From NCBI GenBank assembly GCA_041689205.1, contig JBDNGQ010000065.1:1-45898 (forward strand): a DNA stretch of 45,898 nucleotides, read 5' to 3'. The DNA is from JAVVEG01 sp041689205 (GTDB lineage: Bacteria; Pseudomonadota; Gammaproteobacteria; Pseudomonadales; Pseudohongiellaceae). The notes under the pieces were generated by a model, which was not told the DNA's origin, did no database searches, and was given only the letters and a program-made list of their open reading frames with translations. Below are positions 1-7,651 of this stretch, piece after piece. A program made the translations under genes and the position numbers. Position 1 is the first letter of the stretch. Each line of letters begins with the position of its first letter.

Positions 1-120
1 ATAAGTTCTGAGTTCAAACACACGCTCATCCTGCGCCTGTGCTGCGGTACTCATAAATGGAAGATAGGCCAGCGCAACTAAAGACAGAAATCCCAGCGAC
101 TTTATTAGTATTGTTTTCAA
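1..120 (-). CDS. NIPSNAP-family secreted protein, 5' part only
   Basis: This is the first 40 codons of a minus-strand gene that runs off the left edge. It starts at TTG (118-120), with an AGGAG ribosome binding site about 8 nt upstream. An in-frame TAA shortly upstream leaves no other start. The first ~28 residues are a signal peptide: KTILIK, then a hydrophobic stretch, then AAQAQ. The mature part opens with DERVFELRTY, the usual first strand of NIPSNAP (dimeric alpha/beta barrel) domains. The biochemical role of bacterial NIPSNAP proteins is poorly known. The gene follows the lipoprotein gene at 181-705 on the same strand and may be co-transcribed with it. The family call rests on one short motif. 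Confidence 0.6.
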   Translation of the reverse strand, partial: MKTILIKSLGFLSLVALAYLPFMSTAAQAQDERVFELRTY

Positions 121-180
121 AAGTTTCTCCTGTTACTTACCCAATGATTATGAAGATGCAATTGCATCAATTGTCAGCGT

Positions 181-705
181 TCAGATTATTTCCATCAGAA
201 AATAATCATCCAGCAATAACTCCTGAACCAGTTTGTTAATACTGGTCCGCATCGCGTCAGCGGCAGTATCGCCTTCTGCACGACTGAACAATACATTTTC
301 CCAAAGTGTTCTTCCAGAATCCTTAAGCAGGATTTTTGCTTTGAGCTGAACCTCTACGCCCCCCTCTTTAGATATGGCATTCAATTCAGTCAGATCACCC
401 TCAAGTGTAAATCTGGCATCGTCCTCAGCTAATGCGGCACCGTTGTTCTGGAATGCCTGCACAAAGGCTGAAGAAATAATATCAGCTACCGGAGCTTCGA
501 CCTGAACGTCGGCACTTATCAGGCGCTTATCTTCAACTGCACGTGTGTCGCCGAATGATGCAATTTTGATTGGTCCTTTAAGTTTTGCCAGGGACGGATC
601 AGATGAGCTTTGGGTGTAGCTGTAATCCAAAACCAGACTTTCGGCCGCCTGCCCAGCAGTTCCGCAACTTATTAAAAAAGCAAAGGTTAAAATATAAAAT
701 TTCAT
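181..705 (-). CDS. Uncharacterised secreted lipoprotein
   Basis: The protein has 174 residues. The start is placed at the internal ATG at 705 because AGGAG lies just upstream there and the signal peptide begins there; the longer frame to 735 has no such support and overlaps a hairpin. The N-terminus (MKFYILTFAFLISCGTAG) has a lipobox-like LISC, so Cys14 is the likely lipidated residue; a plain signal peptide cut after GQA is the alternative. The mature domain mixes strands and helices and is acidic. Its layout (short lipoprotein, conserved DPSL near the N-terminus, C-terminal helix ending in LLLDDYFL) recalls YajG-type lipoproteins, but I cannot assign it to a family. It sits between the PAL-like gene and the NIPSNAP gene on the same strand. 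Confidence 0.72.
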   Translation of the reverse strand: MKFYILTFAFLISCGTAGQAAESLVLDYSYTQSSSDPSLAKLKGPIKIASFGDTRAVEDKRLISADVQVEAPVADIISSAFVQAFQNNGAALAEDDARFTLEGDLTELNAISKEGGVEVQLKAKILLKDSGRTLWENVLFSRAEGDTAADAMRTSINKLVQELLLDDYFLMEII

Positions 706-721
706 GATACTACTCCTGGAA

Positions 722-760
722 ATGCAAAAGGCCATCTTCCTGACATAAGCGAAGATGGCC
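722..760 (-). terminator. Terminator after the PAL-like propeller gene
   Basis: GGCCATCTTC (730-739) and GAAGATGGCC (751-760) form a perfect 10-bp stem with an 11-nt loop. Read on the minus strand, the stem is followed by TTTTGCATTT, a usable U-rich tract. It lies between the stop of the propeller gene (790) and the start of the lipoprotein gene (705), so it probably ends or reduces transcription from the propeller gene. Confidence 0.7.
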
Positions 761-789
761 TTATTCTATTGCTGGAAAATTTCCGGCAA

Positions 790-1977
790 TTACAGCTTGT
801 CAGCTGGCCATGGCACGCCTTGGTGGCCGCTTGGAACTTCACTGATTCCCTGGAACACAAACTTCTGTACGCGCTTGCCTTCGTAAGTTTCAGTAGTGTA
901 GATGTTGCCGCGTGAGTCAGTAGCTATGCTGTGCGGTGCATACCACTGGCCAGGCTGTCTGCCGCCGCCACCGAAACTGGTCAACACTTCCAGAGACTGA
1001 CGATCCAACACATAGACCTTAAAGTTCTGACCATCAGCAAGATACAGGTATTTCTGTTCAGCATCTTTTGAGAAGTCGATGTCCCAAGTGGATCCCTGAT
1101 TCAGAGTCTGTGGAGCAACAACCTGCTCTTTTACAAACGTGCCATCAGGACGAAATACCTGGATACGATCGGCGCCGCGGTCACACACGTAGATCAGGCC
1201 ATCATTAGATGGAATGGCGCAATGAACTGGTCCGCGGAATTGCTGTGGCAGAGGTTCGCCCGGTGTGTAATCAACTCGTTCGTCGACGGGAACATTTCCG
1301 TATGCACCCCAGTAACGCTTGAATTCACCGTTATTCAGGTCCAGTACTGCAACGCGCTTGTTGCGGTAGCCGTCAGCTATGTAGACTTCATTATTGGCAG
1401 CGTCGATTGCAATTTCCGCTACCTGCGCAAAATGGGTGGTGCTGTTGCTGTCCGGGCCATTGCCTGGTTCGCCATACTGAGCAACAAATTTGCCATCACC
1501 AGTGAATACGAGAACGTGCGAATCGCCGCTGCCATTGCCGCCGATCCAGACATTGCCATTAGGCGCTATATCAATACCATGGTTTGACTCTGGCCATACA
1601 AAGCCTTCACCTGGACCGCCCCAGGCATTAACCAAGTTGCCGGCAGGATCGAATTCAAGGATCGGTGGTGCTGGTGTGCAGCATTCGCTGACGCCGCCTT
1701 TAAGGCCGATTTCAGTGTTGCCACCAAACATGGAATCTTGATCGCGGTGTACGATGAATACATGATCGCGCGCGTCCACATCGACGCCTATTGCGCGTCC
1801 GATAATCCATTGATTAGGTAGTGGTTTAGGCCAGAAAGGATCGACTTCAAACGTGGGGGACATTACCATGCCACTGGCAGCAACAGCTGGTTCCTGCAAT
1901 TTTGTCTGACCTAGGCCCAGAGCAGCCAGAGCCACGGCAAGCGTTGCTCCTGCCGCGATTTTCATTTTTATTGTCAT
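790..1977 (-). CDS. Secreted NHL beta-propeller, PAL-like (peptidyl-hydroxyglycine amidating lyase family)
   Basis: The protein has 395 residues from the ATG at 1977, which has GGGAGA just upstream; a longer frame to 2055 lacks a signal at its start. Residues 1-34 are a signal peptide. The rest is NHL-type blades. From memory of rat PAL (R533, H585, Y654, H690, R706, H786), the equivalents are R78 in VHRD, H133 in NHGID, Y204 in ADGYRNKR, H252 in GPVHC, R267 in CDRGADRIQ and H349 in YAPHS, at closely matching spacing. The three His would bind catalytic zinc. Residues matching M784 and D787 are Ala and Ser. Animal PAL cleaves peptidyl-hydroxyglycine to an amidated peptide plus glyoxylate; the substrate here is unknown. 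PHM-like genes lie on the other strand nearby. Confidence 0.78.
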   Translation of the reverse strand: MTIKMKIAAGATLAVALAALGLGQTKLQEPAVAASGMVMSPTFEVDPFWPKPLPNQWIIGRAIGVDVDARDHVFIVHRDQDSMFGGNTEIGLKGGVSECCTPAPPILEFDPAGNLVNAWGGPGEGFVWPESNHGIDIAPNGNVWIGGNGSGDSHVLVFTGDGKFVAQYGEPGNGPDSNSTTHFAQVAEIAIDAANNEVYIADGYRNKRVAVLDLNNGEFKRYWGAYGNVPVDERVDYTPGEPLPQQFRGPVHCAIPSNDGLIYVCDRGADRIQVFRPDGTFVKEQVVAPQTLNQGSTWDIDFSKDAEQKYLYLADGQNFKVYVLDRQSLEVLTSFGGGGRQPGQWYAPHSIATDSRGNIYTTETYEGKRVQKFVFQGISEVPSGHQGVPWPADKL

Positions 1978-2031
1978 TGTTTTCTCCCTGTACGGTGGCC
2001 TACAAGAGGCTCGAATTATTAAGACAATAGG

Positions 2032-2064
2032 CAGTATACTCACTTCTTTTAGCACAGTATACTC
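2032..2064. promoter_or_regulatory. Paired palindromic operator candidate (AGTATACT x2)
   Basis: CAGTATACTC occurs at 2032-2041 and again at 2055-2064, a period of 23 bp. Each copy contains the perfect palindrome AGTATACT. The pair lies in the intergenic region between the divergent PAL-like and HupE-like genes, about two helical turns apart, which suits a dimeric regulator binding twice on one face of the DNA. Each copy also contains a -10-like TATACT, so they could instead be core promoter elements; no good -35 box was seen for either. Confidence 0.4.
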
Positions 2065-2145
2065 GCTTTTTTTTGCCTGACCGGGTCACAAAAACAGTAA
2101 TTTCTGACTTAGGGTGGCAGGAAAGTAAGCTGTGGAGAACATTCT

Positions 2146-3549
2146 GTGTTGAATTTCGCAAATCCCTATTTTGACTTTCCTACCGACGTGAGCATAGCTC
2201 TGAATAAGCGGGTCAAAGCCTTAATATGTTTGGCGGTGCTATTGATTTTTGGTGTTATTGTCACAGAACAAACTGTCGCCGATGAAATACCCTCGCGCGT
2301 AGCGGTTCAGGCCTTTATCAAACCGGAAGGCAATCAGCTCAATGTGCTGATGCGGGTACCTATGGATGCCTTTGGCGAAATCGATTTTCCAGTGCAGGGG
2401 AATCCTGGTGCCTTGATAATTTCAAGAGCTCAAAACGCTCTTGAAACCGCCGCTTATACTTATGTGCTGGGAGCGGTGCGATTCTACGAGGGTGACACCC
2501 TTCTTGAGGATGCAAGCTTGCAAACGGTTCGAGTGTCCCTTCCATCAAACCGCTCATTTACCGACTATGATTCGGCGTTTGCCAATATCAACAGCGCCCA
2601 GCTGCCTGATGAGAGCAATCTTTATTGGCGACAAGGTATGCTTGATATTCTTATTAGCTATCCAGTGAAATCTGTGCAATCTCGGTTTTCAGTGGACCCG
2701 CGTCTGGGAGGCCTTGGCATTGAGACCAATACAATATTGCGTTATGTGTTGGCCGATGGCTCAGACAGGGTGTTCACGTTTCTGGGCAATCCGGGGCTGG
2801 TGTCCCTGGATCCAGGCTGGTATCAGGCAGTCGCGCGATTTATCAAATTTGGTTTTGTGCATATTCTGGAGGGGACTGATCATCTGCTATTCCTGCTTTG
2901 CCTGCTTATCCCTCTGCGGAATGTCAAAGCGCTGATCCCAGTTATAACTTCCTTCACCATTGCGCACTCAATTACCTTGATTGCGTCTGCATTTGGTCTG
3001 AGTCCGTCTGCATTGTGGTTTCCCCCGTTAATAGAAACCTTGATAGCGCTGTCAATTGTGTATATGGCTCTTGAAAATATCATCGGTGTGAAACAAGAGC
3101 ATCGTTGGATCATGACATTCTGCTTTGGCCTGATCCATGGTTTTGGCTTCTCATTCCTGCTGACTGAGAGCATGCAGTTTGCCGGTTCTCATTTGGTAAT
3201 GTCTCTATTAGCCTTCAATATTGGCGTCGAACTGGGCCAGTTACTGGTGTTGATTCTGGTTGTGCCGGTGCTGGCGCTGCTATTCCGATATGCCCTCGCA
3301 GAGCGTATGGGAGTAATACTGTTATCGGCTTTGGTGGCGCACACCGCCTGGCATTGGATGGCCGAGCGCTGGACGCAGTTCATGGCCTATGAGCTTAGCC
3401 TTCCGGTGTTCAACACTCAGTTTTATATGGCGCTGATGCAATGGGGAATGCTGCTTATTTTTGCCAGCGCCGTGCTCTGGGTAATGTACGAGGGATTTAA
3501 TCGATTCCTTCCGGCTAAGGATAATGCGGACACCGAAAAATCGATCTGA
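2146..3549 (+). CDS. HupE/UreJ_2-like membrane protein with periplasmic N-domain
   Basis: The protein has 467 residues and starts at GTG 2146, 8 nt after GGAG. A hydrophobic segment at ~22-45 is a signal or anchor. Residues ~46-225 look like an exported, strand-rich domain. Residues ~230-450 form several membrane helices with the motifs expected of HupE/UreJ_2 proteins: HILEGTDHLLF (239-249), FTIAHSITL (270-278), GLIHGFGFSF (328-337) and FNIGVELGQLL (357-367). The intramembrane His and Asp residues suggest metal handling. HupE and UreJ relatives move nickel, but the metal and direction for this subfamily are not established. It is divergent from the PAL-like gene and upstream of the copper monooxygenase-like genes, so copper supply is a possible but unproven role. 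Confidence 0.82.
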   Translation: MLNFANPYFDFPTDVSIALNKRVKALICLAVLLIFGVIVTEQTVADEIPSRVAVQAFIKPEGNQLNVLMRVPMDAFGEIDFPVQGNPGALIISRAQNALETAAYTYVLGAVRFYEGDTLLEDASLQTVRVSLPSNRSFTDYDSAFANINSAQLPDESNLYWRQGMLDILISYPVKSVQSRFSVDPRLGGLGIETNTILRYVLADGSDRVFTFLGNPGLVSLDPGWYQAVARFIKFGFVHILEGTDHLLFLLCLLIPLRNVKALIPVITSFTIAHSITLIASAFGLSPSALWFPPLIETLIALSIVYMALENIIGVKQEHRWIMTFCFGLIHGFGFSFLLTESMQFAGSHLVMSLLAFNIGVELGQLLVLILVVPVLALLFRYALAERMGVILLSALVAHTAWHWMAERWTQFMAYELSLPVFNTQFYMALMQWGMLLIFASAVLWVMYEGFNRFLPAKDNADTEKSI

Positions 3550-3925
3550 ACAATTCATCTGACCCATTCATCTGAGCAATTAGAAACATATCAATCCAGA
3601 TAAATAATCCCGTGCTTTAGTGAAGGCGGCGGAATGCCGTTTTCCTGTCGCACGAGTATTCTTCAATGCCCGCTGGATCAGCTTCGGCACCTTAAAATTG
3701 TCTTATGTCGCTGATATATAAATAATAAGAGTTTAACAGGCAGTTGTAGAGGCGCCTTGGAATGCCACGAAAAATAAAAAATCAACGGCGAGAGCTTGTG
3801 AGAAGATCCTTTCTTCTTTGGGGGAGTTGCAAAAAGTCACAAAAACCAGGTTTTAGAAGGGTAGCGGAATTTACAATTTGTATTACACTCACTGCCTCGT
3901 TAAAAGTACGGATGGAGTATTACAA
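3550..3925. other. 376-bp gap between the HupE-like and first PHM-like genes
   Basis: No gene was found on either strand. A small hairpin (CGGC-ggaat-GCCG followed by TTTT, about 3627-3643) could be a weak terminator for the HupE-like gene. The second half is A/T-rich and probably carries the promoter of the downstream gene. The best guess (TTGTAT at 3878, 17-bp spacer, TAAAAG at 3901) matches consensus poorly. Confidence 0.4.
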
Positions 3926-5626
3926 ATGAAAAAGGCTTACTGGCTTACCGCGGTTATGCTTGCTGGCGCAATAGGATCGGTTGCTAATGCCGCTCCTGAA
4001 CGTGCTGGTGATTTCGCACTGCTGGACCATGAGGGTGAATTCCACCAATTCAGCAGATACCGACACATGGATGCTATTGTGGTTTTCTCACAGGCTAATA
4101 ACTGTGCGACTTCAGAGTCTGCGGTTACTCAGCTTCGTGAACTTCGCTCACAATGGACAGACAAAGACGTAGCATTCCTGATGATGAACTCTGCAGGAGA
4201 CGATCTGGCCTCTATACGTCAGACTGTTGCGGCGCAGAACCTGGATTTCCCAGTCATGCTGGATACCAGTCAATTGGTTGCGCAGACTCTGAATATTTCA
4301 AAAGCAGGTGAGGTTGTTGTTCTGGATCCGGCTCGGCTTACCGTACTTTATCGCGGTCCGGTTCATGAGCATATCGGCATGACGCTGACCAGCGCCAAAT
4401 CTGGTGACATTCAAGATACTATGGTAATGGCCGCTTCCGGTTGTGATCTGAACCTCCCGGTTTCAACTACCGTGGCGGAAAATGTACCTGATTATGCGAC
4501 AGAAGTTGCACCGATCATCGTAGAGTCCTGTTCCGGCTGCCATCGTGATGGTGGTATCGGGCCATTCGCAATGAACAGTCATCTTATGCTGCAAGGCTGG
4601 TCACCAATGATTCGCGAAGTCATGCTGACCAAACGTATGCCTCCAATGCAGATAGATCCCAATATCGGTCACTTTACCAATGCTGGTTATCTGTCTGATG
4701 CTGACATGAAAATTGTGGTCAGCTGGATTGATGCCGGTGCCCCCCGTGGCAGTGCAGAGGAAGATCCGCTGACTAAGGTTGAGCATGTTGATATGAGAGC
4801 ATGGCAGTTGGGTGAGCCCGACTATGTAGTGGAAATGCCAGCCTATGAAATTCCTGCTACTGGAGTGCTTGATTACATCAATATCGATGTAGAGCTGCCA
4901 TTCACAGAAGATAAATGGGTGAAAGCCGTTCAGTTTGTGCCTGGTGCCCCAGATGTATTGCACCACATTCTGACCTACGTCACGGCGCCTGCTGAAAATT
5001 TTGATGGTGGTGAATCAGCCGATCAGCGTTCTGTAGCGCGTCGATTCCTGGAAGGTTATGCGCCAGGTAAAGTAGAAGCGATGGAGTTCCCTGCAGATAC
5101 TGGTGTATTCATTCCAAAGGGTCATAAATTGTCAATGCAGTACCATTTCACAACAAATGGACGTGCAACCGTGGATCAGACCAAGCTGGGTCTATATATG
5201 TATGACGAAAAGCCTGCGCATGAGAACCTGACTCGATCAGTATCCGCTCGCTTCACCATCCCTCCTCATGCAATAAACCACGAAGCTCATGGTACTTATG
5301 TATTCGAGAATGATGTTGTTGTGAATGGCTTGCGTGCACACATGCACTTCCGCGGTAAAGATATGAAGTTTACTGCAGAGTTGCCCGACGGCACCATGGA
5401 AGATCTGTTAAGCGTTGCCAATTACAGCTACGCCTGGCAGCCAACCTACCAGCTTACTGAGCACAAATTCCTGCCAGCAGGCACGACTGTCCACGTTACT
5501 GGTGCGTTTGATAACTCAGCTTTTAATCCCGCGAATCCGGATCCGGACTCAGAAGTAACATTCGGCCTGCAGAGCTGGGAAGAAATGTTTATCGGCTACT
5601 GGACGTACTACGAAGCTGGTAAGTAA
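3926..5626 (+). CDS. Redoxin - cytochrome c - PHM-like copper monooxygenase fusion, copy 1
   Basis: The protein has 566 residues from the ATG at 3926, which has GGAG about 8 nt upstream and opens a clear signal peptide (1-22). Residues ~25-165 are thioredoxin/redoxin-like with a single Cys60 (ANNCATSE) and no CxxC. Residues ~190-275 carry a haem c motif CSGCH (C202, C205, H206) and a KRMPP motif whose Met238 could be the second axial ligand. Residues ~300-566 match PHM/DBM enzymes: LHHI (H346, H347) and QYHF (H407) for CuA; AHMHFRGK (H472, H474) and EEMF (M554) for CuB. The spacing is close to animal PHM, but this region has no cysteine, while animal PHM has several disulfides. It is probably a periplasmic oxidoreductase; the substrate is unknown. 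Copy 2 is at 7652. Confidence 0.85.
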   Translation: MKKAYWLTAVMLAGAIGSVANAAPERAGDFALLDHEGEFHQFSRYRHMDAIVVFSQANNCATSESAVTQLRELRSQWTDKDVAFLMMNSAGDDLASIRQTVAAQNLDFPVMLDTSQLVAQTLNISKAGEVVVLDPARLTVLYRGPVHEHIGMTLTSAKSGDIQDTMVMAASGCDLNLPVSTTVAENVPDYATEVAPIIVESCSGCHRDGGIGPFAMNSHLMLQGWSPMIREVMLTKRMPPMQIDPNIGHFTNAGYLSDADMKIVVSWIDAGAPRGSAEEDPLTKVEHVDMRAWQLGEPDYVVEMPAYEIPATGVLDYINIDVELPFTEDKWVKAVQFVPGAPDVLHHILTYVTAPAENFDGGESADQRSVARRFLEGYAPGKVEAMEFPADTGVFIPKGHKLSMQYHFTTNGRATVDQTKLGLYMYDEKPAHENLTRSVSARFTIPPHAINHEAHGTYVFENDVVVNGLRAHMHFRGKDMKFTAELPDGTMEDLLSVANYSYAWQPTYQLTEHKFLPAGTTVHVTGAFDNSAFNPANPDPDSEVTFGLQSWEEMFIGYWTYYEAGK

Positions 5627-5636
5627 GGAAATTTAT

Positions 5637-5663
5637 GCGGGGGCATGGTGCGTCATGCCCCGC
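5637..5663 (+). other. GC-rich hairpin after PHM-like copy 1
   Basis: GCGGGGGCATG (5637-5647) pairs with CATGCCCCGC (5654-5663), with one bulged G and a 6-nt loop. It begins 11 nt after the stop codon and just before the terminator at 5674. It may block 3' exonucleases or help termination. Confidence 0.6.
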
Positions 5664-5673
5664 AGGAAAATTA

Positions 5674-5703
5674 AGGGTGTTTCAGTTGAAGCACCCTTTT
5701 TTT
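5674..5703 (+). terminator. Rho-independent terminator of PHM-like copy 1
   Basis: AGGGTGTTTC (5674-5683) pairs with GAAGCACCCT (5688-5697) through 10 bp including one G-U, around the loop AGTT, and runs into seven T residues (5697-5703). A further hairpin, GGGGG-tttct-CCCCC (5706-5720), follows at once. This terminator should separate copy 1 from the transporter gene. Confidence 0.9.
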
Positions 5704-5824
5704 ATGGGGGTTTCTCCCCCTGTTTGTCATAGTTATTTAAACCACGCCATGATTGTGTAGTCAGACATTAAGTTGGTAGTATGCGGCGGCAATTGATTTT
5801 TATAAAAATAAGCAGGAGTGTTCT

Positions 5825-7519
5825 ATGAGCGCCATAATGATAGTGATATTTGGTCTGGCCGGCCTGAGTTTCGGCTGGTTTGTGTATTCCAGATTTATCG
5901 CAACCAGGATTTACCAGCTTGACCCCAATTTTAAAACTCCTGCCCACGAATTTAATGACGGCACGGATTTCATCCCCACCAACAAGTATGTACTCTGGGG
6001 ACATCATTTTACTTCTGTAGCTGGCGCCGCACCCATTGTTGGTCCTGCGATTGCAGTTTACTGGGGCTGGGTTCCTGCGCTGCTCTGGGTCACATTCGGG
6101 AGTATCTTTTTTGCCGGTGTGCACGATATGGGCGCTCTTTGGGCCAGCACCAGACATAAAGGAAAATCCATTGGCGCCCTTTCTGAGACGGTCATAGGTG
6201 CGCGCAGCCGCTCCTTGTTTCTTATCGTTATTTTCCTGCTGTTGTTGATGGTAAATGCGGTTTTCGCAGTGGTAATTGCCAATGGCTTTGTCGCCACACC
6301 AGGTTCCGTATTTCCTGCCTGGGCAGCGATCTTTGTAGCAGTGATTATCGGTCAGTTGATCCGACGTAACTTTAACCTGCTGGCACTGTCTCTGGTGGGC
6401 GTGGCGGTCCTCTATTTCTCAATTTATATAGGTACATTGTTGCCGCTGAGTCTGCCTGACTCATTATTTGGGCTTTCCGAGAACGCCAACTGGATCGTGA
6501 TTCTGTTTATCTATGCGGCCATCGCTTCAATGCTGCCGGTTTGGATGTTGCTGCAGCCGCGTGACTTTATCAATGGCATGCAACTGGTAGTTGGTCTGGT
6601 ACTTTTATACGGTTCAGTATTCATTTTCATGCCTGAGATGACGGCTCCGGCATTTAATACACAGCTCGCCGAAGGGACGCCAAGTATGTTTCCGCTGCTG
6701 TTCGTCACCATCGCCTGCGGCGCTATTTCCGGCTTTCACGGCATAGTTGCATCGGGTACGAGTTCCAAGCAGCTTGATAAAGAAACTGACGCGCGTTTTG
6801 TTGGTTATCTGGGCGCTCTGGGTGAAGGCTCTCTGGCGCTGATCACCATTGTGGCGGTGTGCAGTGTTGCTTATGCCTCGACCACAGAGCAATGGCATAC
6901 GCTATATTCTTCATTCTCCAGCGGCAGTGCGGTGGCATTTGTCGCCGGCGGTGCGAGTCTGATCGAGCAGGGCTGGGGAATTTCACATGCTTTTGCTGAG
7001 GTGCTGCTGGCAACCATGGTTGCGTTGTTTGCAGGAACGACGATGGATTCCGGAGTTCGTCTACAGCGCTATATTATTCAGGAATGGGGCGATATCTACG
7101 GAATCAAATTATTCAATAAAGGCGTGGTAGCTACGCTTATCGCCGTTACAACCTGTCTGTTACTTGCGTTTGGTGCCGGCGGATCTTCTGGTGCGGGTGG
7201 CATGATCATCTGGCCATTGTTCGGAGCAACAAATCAGATACTTGCCAGTCTTACTTTGCTGGTTATCTCGGTAATCCTGATCAAACTCGGCCGACCGGCA
7301 CGGTACACGCTGGTCCCAATGGTATTTGTTCTGGTTATGTCGCTGTATGCAGCTTTGATTCAGCTCAAAAGATTTTTCATTGAGGAGAACTATCTGCTTG
7401 TTGCCCTCGATTTTGTAGTGCTGGTTGTGAGTGTGTTTGTAATTCTGGAAGCTTACTCCGTCATTATGAAACACAGACGATCCATGGCAGATAAGCCAGC
7501 CAGCAACCCAGGCGTTTAG
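5825..7519 (+). CDS. cstA: CstA-family transporter (peptide/pyruvate type)
   Basis: The protein has 564 residues and starts at ATG 5825 after AGGAG. It is almost wholly hydrophobic, with roughly fifteen membrane segments. The conserved CstA block is clear near the N-terminus: PTNKYVLWGHHF (51-62) followed by GAAPIVGPAIAVYWGW and later DMGALWASTRHKGKSIG. E. coli CstA and BtsT are ~700 residues and take up peptides and pyruvate respectively; this is a shorter form, as in many other bacteria. What it carries here cannot be told from sequence. It sits between the two PHM-like genes. A strong terminator (5674-5703) precedes it, so it needs its own promoter, which I could not place. Confidence 0.88.
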   Translation: MSAIMIVIFGLAGLSFGWFVYSRFIATRIYQLDPNFKTPAHEFNDGTDFIPTNKYVLWGHHFTSVAGAAPIVGPAIAVYWGWVPALLWVTFGSIFFAGVHDMGALWASTRHKGKSIGALSETVIGARSRSLFLIVIFLLLLMVNAVFAVVIANGFVATPGSVFPAWAAIFVAVIIGQLIRRNFNLLALSLVGVAVLYFSIYIGTLLPLSLPDSLFGLSENANWIVILFIYAAIASMLPVWMLLQPRDFINGMQLVVGLVLLYGSVFIFMPEMTAPAFNTQLAEGTPSMFPLLFVTIACGAISGFHGIVASGTSSKQLDKETDARFVGYLGALGEGSLALITIVAVCSVAYASTTEQWHTLYSSFSSGSAVAFVAGGASLIEQGWGISHAFAEVLLATMVALFAGTTMDSGVRLQRYIIQEWGDIYGIKLFNKGVVATLIAVTTCLLLAFGAGGSSGAGGMIIWPLFGATNQILASLTLLVISVILIKLGRPARYTLVPMVFVLVMSLYAALIQLKRFFIEENYLLVALDFVVLVVSVFVILEAYSVIMKHRRSMADKPASNPGV

Positions 7520-7651
7520 TTTGGGATCAGGTCGGACATGGATGTCCGCTCGCTGGCTGTTACAAACAATTGCAGTGTTTGCACGGATTCAAGTTTTATA
7601 CTGACCAGGTAACTCACTAATGTCGATGAGACTTTCTGGGCTTTTTTGTAG

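Noticed and set aside
5768..6157. 129-residue minus-strand open frame over the transporter start
   Set aside because: It is antisense to clear CstA-family sequence and has no family features.
7533..7548. Short inverted repeat CGGACA-TGGA-TGTCCG after the transporter gene
   Set aside because: It is only 6 bp with no T tract; it is too weak to call a terminator.
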